Origin: Takakia lepidozioides
Lineage: Eukaryota > Streptophyta > Takakiopsida > Takakiales > Takakiaceae
Direction: 5' to 3'
DNA: 64,000 nucleotides
NCBI GenBank assembly: GCA_030704615.1
Contig: CM060734.1
Coordinates: 38,950,042 to 39,014,041, forward strand
How positions within the stretch are numbered: the stretch's first letter is position 1; every line of letters begins with the position of its first letter. Under the pieces are notes generated by a model. That model was not told the DNA's origin. It saw only the letters and a list, made by a program, of their open reading frames with translations, and made no database searches. Position numbers and translations under genes: made by a program. Of this stretch, positions 1 through 12,102 are shown piece after piece.

Positions 1-3000
1 CAGCCGGGTGCTTGTCCAAATAGGACGCCACCTCATTCTAACTTAGAGATAAGGTAGCTGTTAATATAAGACAACACTTAGTTAAAAATAGACTGTTTCC
101 AGCTGGTTTCATCCAAGCCCTTTTCTAACGGTCATTCATCCAACATCTATCCATCCAACTGTCAAAAAAGGTAGGCTGAGGGAATCTAGTCATTACAACG
201 CCTCCCCAAGGAAGCGTAAACCCAGCCACCGTGCATACATACGGTATTAATTTTGGATGACAATTTGGATGACGATTTGGAGAACATGGATGAAAAATAC
301 TAAAAAGCTAGGTTATGTATGATATTTCACCATGACTCGCTTTGGCTACGGGCTGTAGTATGGCATGTACCGACTGGCCGCTCCTGCGGCCTTGTGAAAC
401 CCTGTTGAATTAGAGTTTATATTTGGTGTCGTTTGTTTTTCATTGAAGGTGAACCACAAAACATAGTTCAATATTAAAATGATTCTTTAAGTATTTAATA
501 TGTTCTGGTTTGCAAGTGATTTGGAGTGTATTCAATGATTTTCTTATTATGACTTGACCCTAAACGCCCACCGAGCCCATTTTGGGCTTTTCCATCTAGA
601 AATTTTTGAACAACTTTTTAGTTTCTCTATGGAATTGTGTGAAAGAAAAAATATAGTGGTCATGGGCACTTGGCACACCAGGATTCATTGCCTCATTGCC
701 TTTGATCTACCAAGTTGCAAAGCACGCAAGCAAGGGGGTCATGTTTTGATGAAGGTAATTCTCTTTGTTTCACGTTAAGATTTCTTCACCCGTGTGTGTC
801 AATGGGTCATTGCAAAGGGATTTGCCCAGGTTTGACCAAGTGGCAACACCACTTGCATTGGCTAAATTGGATTGTTTTTTGCTTGTTGGATGAGGAATCC
901 CAAGGGGATGATCTCGCCTCAATCACAGTTGATCCCATCACTCAAATCTTTAAAAAAATACAAAAAAATGATATGTTTCTCCAATGGGCCCCAATAATGC
1001 CCCCACATTCAACGGTGTTGTTTTCTGGATCTGGGACTGATTGCCCTGGAAATTGGAAGGAAATTGGCAGGTGGGTGCAGGAGGAAGGTATGCACATAAT
1101 GTGCGGTCAAGTTCCTTAGAAAGTAAATTTGCTGAAATTTACACCATTTTTTCACTACAGGGGTCCTATTTTCTGAAAAAGTCAGACTATGGCACTTGAA
1201 TTCAATGACTTAAAGGGCTTCATCCCCTTTCTTTTCTTTTTTTAAGAAAATGCTTAGAAATGTATATAGATAGGCTAGGTAGTTTATAGAATTGGTGCAA
1301 TTGTCCCCTGTAAACGCAGTAGCCTCTCTATATCCGTTTATGGTTTTTTTTTTGAGAACATATAACTCCTAGGACCAAGGTTTATCTGGGCGGTCTTTCC
1401 ATTTGCAGTATAGAGTGGTAGTGCATAAGGCTTCATATTGGTCACCGACGCCACACATACATGGCCAGCCTTTCTACATGTCCACCCTCCTTTAGCTTAT
1501 TTTAATTTTCGAACTACTTGGCACATATATATATATATGAGTTACTTGCTTATTATAAGCAAGATTATTTTTTCCTAGCGCCTTTTAATTTGATCAACAG
1601 GGCCGTGCCCCTTATATTACAATGGGTTACACGATGACATGCATAACTCCACTCGGGGTTACACAGAATGGAGTGTAACTCCAGTTGGTGTAATCCAGTG
1701 TTGTGCGGGTTCTGCCTTTTTAAGGAACACAGTGGTGCAACTGCAGGTAAAGCCCTCGCCCAAGGACTTTCCTGGATTTTCGACCCCTGCCCTCTGGCAG
1801 ATGCGGGTTTTTTTTCGGAGCCAAGTTCGGGTCCTGATCCGGGTTTGGGTCCGGGTTTGTCAACACGGATTTGGGTTAGGGTCCGGGTAGTTGTTGGGAA
1901 ATATTAGCGGTTTCACGGGTTCGGATCCGGGTCCTAATTTATTGATTAAATAAATTATAAAAATAAGATTAATTAGGGATAAAATTATTTTTGGCTGGAA
2001 AAAACTTTAAATCCTAAATTTAATGAATTTTATTTTAAGAGACATTCCTTCAAAATATACCATGAATGTGAATATGTATACCACGAATAAAATTAAAATA
2101 GAAGTTTGAGTTCCAGTTTCTATTTTTCAATATCAATTCTTCAAACATGTTAAGAATAGTAATATGCAAGGGTAGATCACTATAGCATGGATGTGTGGGA
2201 TCTGGCCTAATTAACCGCTTTTGAGGTGGTATGTGGGCATTACCACTGGGCTAGAACGTGGTGGGGCTGGCTGCTGCAGTGGCCTATTGCTGCTCGTCCC
2301 CTCCACACATATGACAAAACCTACCAGTTCTAAGGTGGACCCCGCATGCCCCATCTAATAAAATAGGTGCACACCTTTGCGTGGGGCCGCTGCTGCCATC
2401 CTAGTTCCTCTTTTGATACCACGTCTGCTGGACTTCCCGGATACGCACAAGGTTGCACAGCAATCATGGCTTCAAAAATGGATGAAAATATGACCATAAA
2501 AAGGGATGGAATTTTTATAAGATAACATAAATTTTACACATTTTAAAGTTAATTATGAATGGAAATTTTGGGACTCGCGAATGGAAGTTAAGCTGTCTAC
2601 TGTCAGTTCTCTTCTCGACCCACCACTGAGGTCCTGCTTGATTCCCCAGTTTTCTCTCGGGGCTTTTGTCTCTTGTCTCTTAGCTACTGTTCCTTTTGGT
2701 GTCTCCCTCGTCACGGTTCTCCATGTGTCTAGGCCTCATGACAGCCTTCAAACTTGTAAGGGTTTTAATTTCTTTCCTTCAATAATCTTCAACAAAGCTC
2801 TCAAGGGAAAAAAAAGGAGGAAAAAAAATAAGTGAGCTTATTATCTACCGAACATCCACAACTCGCACTAAGATTGAAAGGCAAGGTTCCACATCTGGCA
2901 AGGTTGCACATCTGAGTCTTACTACCGATACCCCAATGAACAGAGACAAAAGGCAGTGCTAGTTTTGGTACCACTGAGGATCAATTCTTAGGACACTGGC

Positions 3001-3511
3001 TACATATGATGCTTGCATATATTAGATGGCTTGGGGCTCCTCACCATCCTTCTATACAAGTATAATCAACATATTTGTTCTCAGAATCATTTTACAAACT
3101 TCTCTTTAGTTAAGTAGAAATGCACTTCATCTTCAGCTCAGGAGGGTAACATAAGGGCAACAGATAGTGAAAGACAAAAGAAATATCACATCCATCCTAA
3201 CCAGCACTAGAACATATAACTGCCTGATCTGAACTCAACAACGCATAATTAGCACAAAGGAACATTCATCGTCCAATAACAATGAACATTGCTCACAGAA
3301 ACCCAAAATACTCCTGAAGAACTCACACCGTCAATTCTTGAACATCCAAGAAATCCTCAGAACTGAGCAGACAACTGCAAACAGACATTCTACTAGTCTA
3401 TCCCTAACTTTTCACTTCCACAATAACCCAACTCCACTTTGCCAGTCCTATGTTTTGAAACAACCCACACAAGATTCAGCTGTTTCCCTAGCAAGACTCC
3501 TGGCCTGTAAA
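1..3511. other. Intergenic region upstream of window-left repeats and PRP39 3' side
   Basis: No gene can be supported here. Short open frames at about 554-1119 (plus) have no recognisable domain, no clear start context and shift frame. The stretch contains one repeat copy (listed separately at 1388-1622), an AT dinucleotide run near 1528-1538 and AT-rich sequence at 1930-2160. Any 3' untranslated region of the PRP39-like gene would lie just below 3512. Confidence 0.6.
1388..1622 (+). repeat. Dispersed repeat, left copy (partner at 63106-63308)
   Basis: The first part (1388-1525) matches the reverse complement of 63186-63308. The second part (1540-1622, beginning gagttacttgcttattat) matches 63106-63181 in direct orientation. 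The two copies therefore differ by inversion of a segment of about 90 bases. The inverted segment begins at a near-perfect palindrome, CTTGCTTATTATAAGCAAG. The flanking motif aacatataactcctaggacc at about 1358 recurs in diverged form near 42543. It is probably a miniature element; the family is unknown. Confidence 0.7.
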
Positions 3512-6500
3512 TTAGTAGTAGCTACCATAGGAGGCCCCGTGTGACTGCACAGCAAGTGACTGTGGCTGTAGAGTTGGTGTGGAGGGAAATGGGGGCCCAT
3601 ATGCTCCCTCCTGCCCATACCCAACTATAGGCTGTGGAAATGCTTGCACCATATCCTGCCAGTACATAGAAAATACCTATTAGAAGTAATGCATTGGCAC
3701 ATATCCAACTCTAACAGAAGTATGTAACCATACCAAACCCCCATTTGCCATTCCGTCATTCAAACAAGTCGACAATAATGTGAGAAATATGACTTGTGAA
3801 ATATGATGTCATACGGATAATAACACTGGGGCCACAGAACAGTCTCCCTAGCAAACAGTACAGGTTTAAGAGGAGTATGCTATACTGTTAACAAGCCCAC
3901 CTTCAAATACAACTTCAATTTGCTTTGCTTTATGAGGGAAGGCTAGATGACCTGGTTCAATGACAGATCTGTTAACAAAGTGAAGCAAAGGTGGGAGGCA
4001 GACAAATTTGCAGTTGCCTGACTTTTTAAAAGTCGGTCTCACCCTTACTTGACAATGAAAATGTACACTTATCCCATTCAGACACCCAGGCCAGAAAATA
4101 GCCATTCTTGAACCAATGAAAGCTCATACCGTGGGGGTTTCATGCATGCAAGCATGCCATGACCATCCTCACCATCCACCAGAGTTCCATCCGTTCACCT
4201 CCTGCTGCCAGTACATCAATCATTCCAGCCAGCCAGCCATCACATACACAAGGCATTTCACACATTCAAGCACATCCCCCCATATACTGTACAGACCAGA
4301 GCTTCTCCAGGTATTCTGAGGGAGCTCACAGACCTGACAACCAGCACAACAAGAGAGAACCAAGGATACCTGAGGAGGATAGCCCCCGTAGCCACCATAA
4401 CCAGGCTGTTGCTGAGGAGGCGGTGGCTGCTGTGGAGGTGGGCCATATGCTGCATATCCCCCATATCCCCCATAGCCTCCCTGCAAGAACACCAGCCACT
4501 CGTCATATAAATGTAACACGAACCTTCCATAACTGTCACATAAAAGTTTACATTTCTGGATTCAAACCTACTACTCAAACGGCAAACAGAAGGAAATACT
4601 TCATATCTATCCCCAGCTGTGTCTTTTCAGCTCTTTCGAAGTATTGAGAGTTGTCCTCGCACCTGCTGCTGACTACCATATCCGGAGTTCCATTGTTGAG
4701 GCTGTGCCTGAGGAGCCGACTGCTGTGGAGGGGGTTGCTGCCATGCCTGTGACTGTTGCTGGGTAAAGCCCGCTTGCGGGCCATATGCAGCACCACCCCA
4801 CTGTGCCTGACCATTACCAAAGCCTGACAGTCCAGCTGAGGCAGGAGCAGTAGATGCCACATATGGCTTGTGCACTTTGGCACGGTCGGTAACTGTGTTC
4901 TCTGGGGAAGGTCGCTTCTTAGACTCCAAAGTGGTCTTCCGTGGTGGAAACAGCTGCCAGTGTCGCACCTCTGCATTCTTGATTGCATGAACGTCTCCAA
5001 ACAAATCCACAAACTGTCCCATGACACATTCACTTGTAAATAAGCCCCGAGTTTCCACATGCATCACATGATTTGTGCACAAATCTGGCCATTCCTAGTC
5101 TTTGGGCAGCTGTTATCTACTACGTTTCTTCTGACTTTGGACTTGAGTTTTGGGTAGCTTCAGTACCACTTGTTCATTGACGTGTGAGAAGAAGCTCAGA
5201 GTAGATTTCTGCCAGGCTTCAGTTCATTCATGTTGAAAAGTACTTCTGCCTCAGAGGGGAAAAGATAGAGGGGTAAAGCATGCAATGATTGGAAGTACTG
5301 TTGTACTACAACAAAATGATAGATGCTTGGACAGAAGTTTTTTAGATACTTTTAGATACCTCAAGGAACACACTGGAGATTTCATCCCGGTCTGCTGTTG
5401 CTAAGCCTGGAGAACCATCAGGCCTGGTAGCAGCTGTGGCTTGCTCCACCAGTTCATCTACACGTTGTATCTGTTTCTTTATTGGTGTCTGTAGAGTCTC
5501 GTAGTGAATTGCCGCCTGCACCCATTCCACCCCACACCCTTTCTTCATTCCAAGCTCTTACCTGAACTTGCATTGTTCACAAGACATACATACACACCTA
5601 ACAAACAGGTATCCAGACTGATTCAAGATAACTTGTTCACAAGAAGAACACATATCTGACCTTCAAGGGACAACCAACATGCCGCCTCTTGCTTTGGCAG
5701 CCATAATAAAGGTTTGATATGGCAACAAAGACACACGAGGTCTCTATTCAGGACAAACGTAAATTGGCCTGAAGAACACCACCAACTCATACATGAATTT
5801 CTATCATTGATGAAGGGTACATGTGGCCAGAACTCCCATATAACCAGGCTTGTCCCCCAGGAGAGTGGGGGCCAGTTGGATTTCTGCCTGGACATCCCCT
5901 GGCTGAAATTGGTGAAGTTCAGCCCGCTTTTGGTCTAGAGGCCTTAGGCATTGTCCTTGTATTAGTCCCAATAACAATCACCAATGGATGTCATATTACT
6001 GATCTGGCTATGAATATAAAGAGCCAATAGAGATCATTGTGGCAACAGCACATCCACTTTCCAACAGGAGTAAGTCTTCTGTAAAGAAGCCCATACTCAT
6101 CCTCATGGTATGGACCGCTTATATACAGCCCCTGAAACACTAGGGACCATACCTCCCAAAGAACCTTGGATGTTGGAAGATGCTCGACAGCTGCAGCATA
6201 CACCTCTCGCACTTTGTCAGAACTGCCGAATGCCTGCATGCCACACTTGTCATCTTAGAGAAAACTACAATTACTCAAATACACGTGTGCATTTAAGATC
6301 CATTGAACATAGAAGGAAAATGCAACCTGTGCTCAAGTTTGATTGGCCTTCGTTTGTTCATTATGTGCTGTGAATACACCACTTTTGAGGGAAGGACAAC
6401 AACATTTCAAATAAACCCACGAGTTGTAAATAGGATTTTGCATACGCACCCGATCAAGGAAGCGAGCATACTGAATGAAAAGAATTGGAAGCGTCCTCGA

Positions 6501-9500
6501 TTCTTTTTTGGCCTTCTCCAACTTAATAGCTTCATCATAGATGGAGCAGGCTGATTCCAAATTACCCTGCATCAATCCAGTCCCACTGTCAAATCTTGTG
6601 GGCATTTTGTCCTTCCTTTGACTCTAGAACACTCCAGCAGCAACCATTAAGGTGAGCTGTCTTGCAATTTCCTGAGTTTGGTGACATGACGTAAAAAAGA
6701 CTTTCTTCAACGGGCAATCAAATTACAACTTTCACAAGAGTAGGCTATCTCTTTAACATCAATCTTGCCCCATAGGGAGCCAGGCAAACAACCTGGCGCT
6801 GCTCAAAATTCGCATGCTTTATAATGGCCTCCACAAGACCGGGGGCCAACTCTGAGCTCAAAAGCTCATACTCAGACCGTGCATCTTTATTGTCACCATG
6901 CAGCTCCTTAAACCTGGCTGCAAACAGATGTATTTCTGGACGCCTCTGCGCCCACAACCACCAAACACAAAGTATTAAGCCACACCTCAACTCATCAGGG
7001 GCGACATACTACCATGATATAAACAGTTTCAAAACAGGAGCCAACAAAAAAACCTTGTCCAAATGTTGCTCCATTAGCCCTAAGCAAGACAAAAGCTCAT
7101 GCCAATGCAGATCGGTGTCTTATTATGCCTTCCCCTTGGCGTGTGTCAATAGCATAATTACAAAGAAGCAGGTTATACTTTCCAGAAAAAAGCTGTCATA
7201 AACTATTTTGTAAGAATGTACCATTTCTTAAGAGTGGTTCAACTAGAGAGTACGAATCATTCGCAAAATATTAAAGCCCACAACAGGTGAATGAGGGACA
7301 CCATCTACAAATCTTAGATCGATTCAAACTTGTCTTTTGAGATGCAAAGGAAAAAACCAAACCTTGACAAAAATTGATGTTGCACGAGTGAGAGCGTCAT
7401 TTGCACTCTCCAAAGAGTCTTCTTTGTCCATGCGTTGCACATACCGAATCCAATACTCCGGGTAGTTGGCACATGCAATCAGGCACCTTTCGTACAACTT
7501 CACAGTCTGCACAGTCCCACCTCAGCTTATCCGTCAGGACATGCAAACCGACAAGATTGGCATGCTTACCTTACTTGTAACACCATACATGGCCCCAAAA
7601 ACACTTATGGAATGATAAGGCCAGAAGACCACCAACACACAAGACATCATATTTCAGGAAATAGGATACCTTCTCAATGCCGCCTTCTTTCTCAATGAAA
7701 TCCAAATACCGATGCCAATTTCCAAGCTGCACATCATCCAATGGCTTGACGTGAAAATAGGGCCTGCGAATAGCTGTCTCAAAATCTCGAATTTTCGAGT
7801 CCCACTCCTTGGCTTTTTTGTAAAAGGCCTCACGCACTCCCAAGAACTGTTCCAACTCTTCGGCCTCTGTTAAACTTCCAGCCTTCTCAGGCTTGACTGC
7901 TTCTTCTGTGTCACCAGCCAAAGGAACCTCCTCTTCTGCCACTGGGGTCTCCTCAGGACTCCTCAATTCCACCAAAGGACGACTGCCTGCTATCTGCTTA
8001 AAACTGTCACCGTCCCACCACCAGCATTTGGAAAAAATGAGAAACAAGATGCACAAAAAAACTCTCTAGAGCATGCATTGTGCTGTGGACTGACATTGAG
8101 AACTTCGCTACCACAGTTCAGTTACTCAAGTTTGAAAGGTTTGTCTCACTCCCTCTTTCTACTATTGAGGCTTCTGATACCGTCTATGAGATTGAATGGT
8201 TTCAAGCCCTAGCATTCAGTCCTAGCTGTTCTAGCAGCAGCAAACATGAACATGGTAGACCAAGAGACCTGTGGTAGTAGCGATCAAGCTGGAGAAGAGG
8301 GATCTGCAGAATACGCGTGTAGATCTGTGCAAGCCTGCTCCACTCCTGCTGAGAGTATTCAAAGTCGATGTACTTGTCCCAAAGGAGGTGTGACAGATAA
8401 TCAGTCCCCACAAATGACACGCCCCGCTCAAATAACCTGCCACATGATGTAGTGCCACACCCTTATCATATACAGATTAGCTCAACCCCACCCCTTACAA
8501 AGGTATGACTTGCAGATTAGATTAGACCCAATCACAGCAGGAAAAACTGAGAGTTAGATATGTAGGAACAACTTTCAGTGGAACTTGCTTTCAGACTTCC
8601 AAATAGAAGCACAAATGCTCTGCATTTACCTTCCCGCCAAACCATACTACGTCCGCAACATGCAGCGGCGCTCAGAGGCCTCTCTCTGCCCTCAAATTGG
8701 ACCCGTGATCTTCCACAGCAGCATTGGTACGCAAAATTCAGTTGTACACGCACGCATGGTGTCCTCAACCAGTGTCAAGAATCAAGGACAGTGGCATCTT
8801 AAAAGCACGAAAAACACATCTATTTGCCTTTATCTTGTGGTTGATGTAACATGAATGAGAGCATAGCACAAACTTGACTGTATCATCGACCACAAACTAG
8901 GAACAATGTGTGTTTTTTTTCACAAAAGCGTACGGTTTCAGTTAGGAGATGTCATCCTATGGGTTGGAATTGAGGGCTCCGCCAACATGAGGCCATCTCT
9001 GCAAAGAGATGGCACTAGAAGTGCAGGATGAAAAGCTGCAGCAAGACCAGACACGGGTCAGAAGACACACCACATCGATCAATTAAGCTTCAATGAACGT
9101 GATACACATGACATCCAAAACAAGGATGTCACATGGATTGATGACTGCGATAAATCAAAGAACCCGACGACAATCAGCAAGAATGATATGAACATACCCG
9201 CGTGTTCCCTCAGGATCCTCGACTTTCTCCATGGCATATGAGCAGTAGTGCATCCAGATGTCCACAGAGTAGGTTACAGCTTTCACAGCCCGCTCATAAA
9301 CCTCCACTATCTTGGCTGGGGTGCCGAGTCGTGCAGCATGATCTGCATACTTTTTCCAGTAACCATAGCACAGTGGAAACTCCGCCAAAAATGCATCATA
9401 AACTTTTTGAATCTTCACCAAATTATCCTGCATCAGAAACACACGAATTAATCTCAACCTTTTCCAACCGATACTCTTAAGCTCCAATACATGGCTTCAT

Positions 9501-11031
9501 AGCATTTCATTTTAAGGCACTACTATCAGAAGTAAAACACTACAATCAGTGAAGGGCGCTCAGAAAACCCTCCATATAAAACATACAGCAACCCCAAGAG
9601 AAATGAACTGAACCTGGCAACAAAAAAGCACTCTCTGTGCATTCAAGCTTCACTAGAAAAAGTTCAACAAGTTCGGCCAGTTGTGAAAGTCAACTTTGCT
9701 CTAGAATTAGTCATAAAAACATCAAAACAGTGAAGTAACAGTTTTTGAATAAAAAATCTCACTCCTCGGAGTTACTTCGAAACAGATATGTGAAAACTGA
9801 CACTTCCTACCACCATCACAAGACCAATGCAGTGGGAAAAAAAGACTCACCAGCTTTTCAGTCTCTTGAATGAGCATAGTCCAAGCATTGAAATCCGCAG
9901 CATTCGCCTTCAGCACACTCCACAGTCGTTCCTCCTCAGTATTGGGAGCTGCACCATGGGACCACCAGATATGCAGGTCATTCAATTTGATAGCCACCAT
10001 TCTTTCCAGAACATCTCTTACCACACCTATACCGTTTGTGAACATTACCTTCCCACTGCTTGTTCAATGAACATATGCCTATATTTACTTCCTCCTTAAT
10101 CCAACAGACAATCAGAAGCACAATTTCTCCAACATGCTTCACAGCAACAATCCACTGGTATTAAAATAAATAGTGGGAGCAACTTAAATGAGCTCAACAC
10201 CAACTTGCTTCTATGATTTTGTAGAAGTACTAGACTTTTCATATGCCTGCCCATGAACAACTTGTGGCCGATCAATAGAAAAGACGTTGACTCTCTCTTG
10301 GAGAATATCGCGGACCCCTCCAAGACTGGAGGACGACTTCCCAATGTTTTCACGTCATTCTCTCATCTTCCCCATATTCAGTCCTTAAAACAGAGATTGG
10401 GGTCTTAGCCCAACAATCACAGTCTCGAGTGCATATCTCCCACTGTGTGACGTGATCATACTACAAATACGTGAGAGGAAAAAGTTAAACTGTTATTTTG
10501 GCCCATTCAGATCATATCATCGCTACCTACTACAAACATGCCTCGATCAACCATTCAACGAAGGGATCTTCACAAAAGACGGTCGCTAGTCTATAGAGTA
10601 ACTCTGTCATAAAGCATCTCTCTCTCTCTCTCTTTCTCGTGTGACAGATGCTAGGAAAGGTAAAAGCGACCACTGTTAACAAATATCAATCACGGTAACA
10701 TTCTTAGCCATCCCTATCTCCTGGCGATTTCAAACCTTTAGCACCTCACCCAAGACTCCTACCATTGTTCTTATCTTTCAACCCCGAAGCAGTTACCCAC
10801 CTGTGACCTTCCCAACCTCGCAGCCACACCCCCTATTAAGAGAAAAGGTATAGATGCATATTTACCAGGAAGTTCCTCAGAGGGCCGCTGCTCCTCTTCG
10901 CTTCCGTTTGCAATCACGTCCTCCTCAACAGAAGTAAGCTTGCTGCCATCGTTAGTCAAGTCCGCCTCTTTCATGGCCTCATCCTCGGCTGTCTGTTCAA
11001 CTGGAAGTACAGCAAACTCCTGGTCTCCCAT
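3512..11031 (-). CDS. PRP39: PRP39-like pre-mRNA processing factor (U1 snRNP-associated HAT-repeat protein), 13 exons
   Basis: Predicted coding exons on the minus strand: 11031-10866, 9948-9851, 9427-9198, 8436-8269, 8003-7670, 7506-7363, 6945-6793, 6566-6450, 6233-6153, 5515-5360, 5013-4663, 4480-4370 and 3655-3512. All junctions have GT-AG ends and keep one frame, giving 750 codons from ATG to TAA. The protein has an acidic N-terminus. A long array of half-TPR (HAT) motifs follows, with the W..Y......G and ERC...C..YPEYW patterns typical of Prp39. This family acts in the nucleus with the U1 snRNP in 5' splice-site recognition. The last three exons encode a low-complexity tail of Gly-Tyr-Gly, Pro and Gln repeats ending in SYGSYY. 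Exon joins are inferred from sequence only, and UTR exons were not resolved. Confidence 0.9.
10619..10638. repeat. TC microsatellite in PRP39 intron 1
   Basis: A run of TC dinucleotides lies inside the first, largest intron (9949-10865) of the PRP39-like gene. No function is implied. Confidence 0.8.
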
Positions 11032-12102
11032 GTTTCTCTCCCTCCTTGCTTCAAGACTCCGAAAGGCTCAAAAAGATGTGATTCAAGTACAGCCCACGAT
11101 ACGCAAAAGAAAGGCTGCAGACCCTCCAGAAAGATCCAGAACACGACCGCACAACGAGAAGCGGCCAAGGGATTCAAAGGAAGCTTGAAAGTCACGTGAA
11201 AAGATGCAGATACAGCACTAAGGTACCTGGGGACGGCAAGTGGAAGAACGGCTGGGCTGCTAGCATGACAAGAAGATGAGGAAAAAGATGGCAGGCGCCC
11301 GCTGCTTTAGGGTTTGATGAGCTCACCGCGAACCCCCTTTTTAGTTGTTTCACCGACATATTTCCGTTGCTTGGTATATTCTCCTGCCGCCTAGTATATT
11401 CCGTCCGAAAAAGTGAAGTTGGGCCTTTCATAACAGAGGACAAGCATGTGCGAGACAACAGACCACACAGTGTGGGTTTCCTAGGCTACAAAAACAGTGG
11501 AAGAAACTGGAGAATCCCAGCACCCAACCTCCTCATAAAGTGAACAGTCCCAACAAGGAGAAGTACAGATCTGTCATGCCGTGTGAAGTATTGACCAAAA
11601 AGTACAAGAGAAAGTTCCCCGGGCTTTCCAAGCGGATGGACAGGTTTGAGGTCTTATTATGTTCCACAAACTTAGAGTCCACTTGTGCCTGGCTTCCACA
11701 ATCTGAAGAGACTTGTTGCACTATGCCTTCAAGTGAGGACCATGTCAATTCTATTGCCAGTTCGCAAACGCAGCTGGGTCTATGCTATATGTGAGAAGAT
11801 GAGAGTGGGACCAGCCGAGTTACCATAGTTCTATGACCAACTGCACCTTCTCTCGTTTGGCACAATTTCTTTTGGGACCCAGTGATTCACGTTCCAGTGC
11901 AGAACTCATGACAAGAATAACTTGAGGACTTTGCTTCATGGCAGTTGGGTCATTACATTCGAATTAGCATCAATACCTTAACCAGTTGCATTTGTTGACA
12001 CTTTCAATAGGACACTTTGCTTTAGAAGTTGGTTACACTCCACTGTGTTCTGCACTTCTGTGTGAGACAACAAAATTTCTTTAATCATGCCTGTTGCTTG
12101 AT
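11032..12102. other. Intergenic region between PRP39 start and PPR gene 1 end
   Basis: This holds the presumed promoter and 5' UTR of the PRP39-like gene (transcribed leftward) and the 3' flank of the PPR-DYW gene, also transcribed leftward. Open frames here are short and show no domain. No clear TATA motif was identified near 11050-11150. Confidence 0.5.

Noticed and set aside
554-1119. Two overlapping open frames near the left edge
   Set aside because: No domain, no homology I recognise, and frame change between them.
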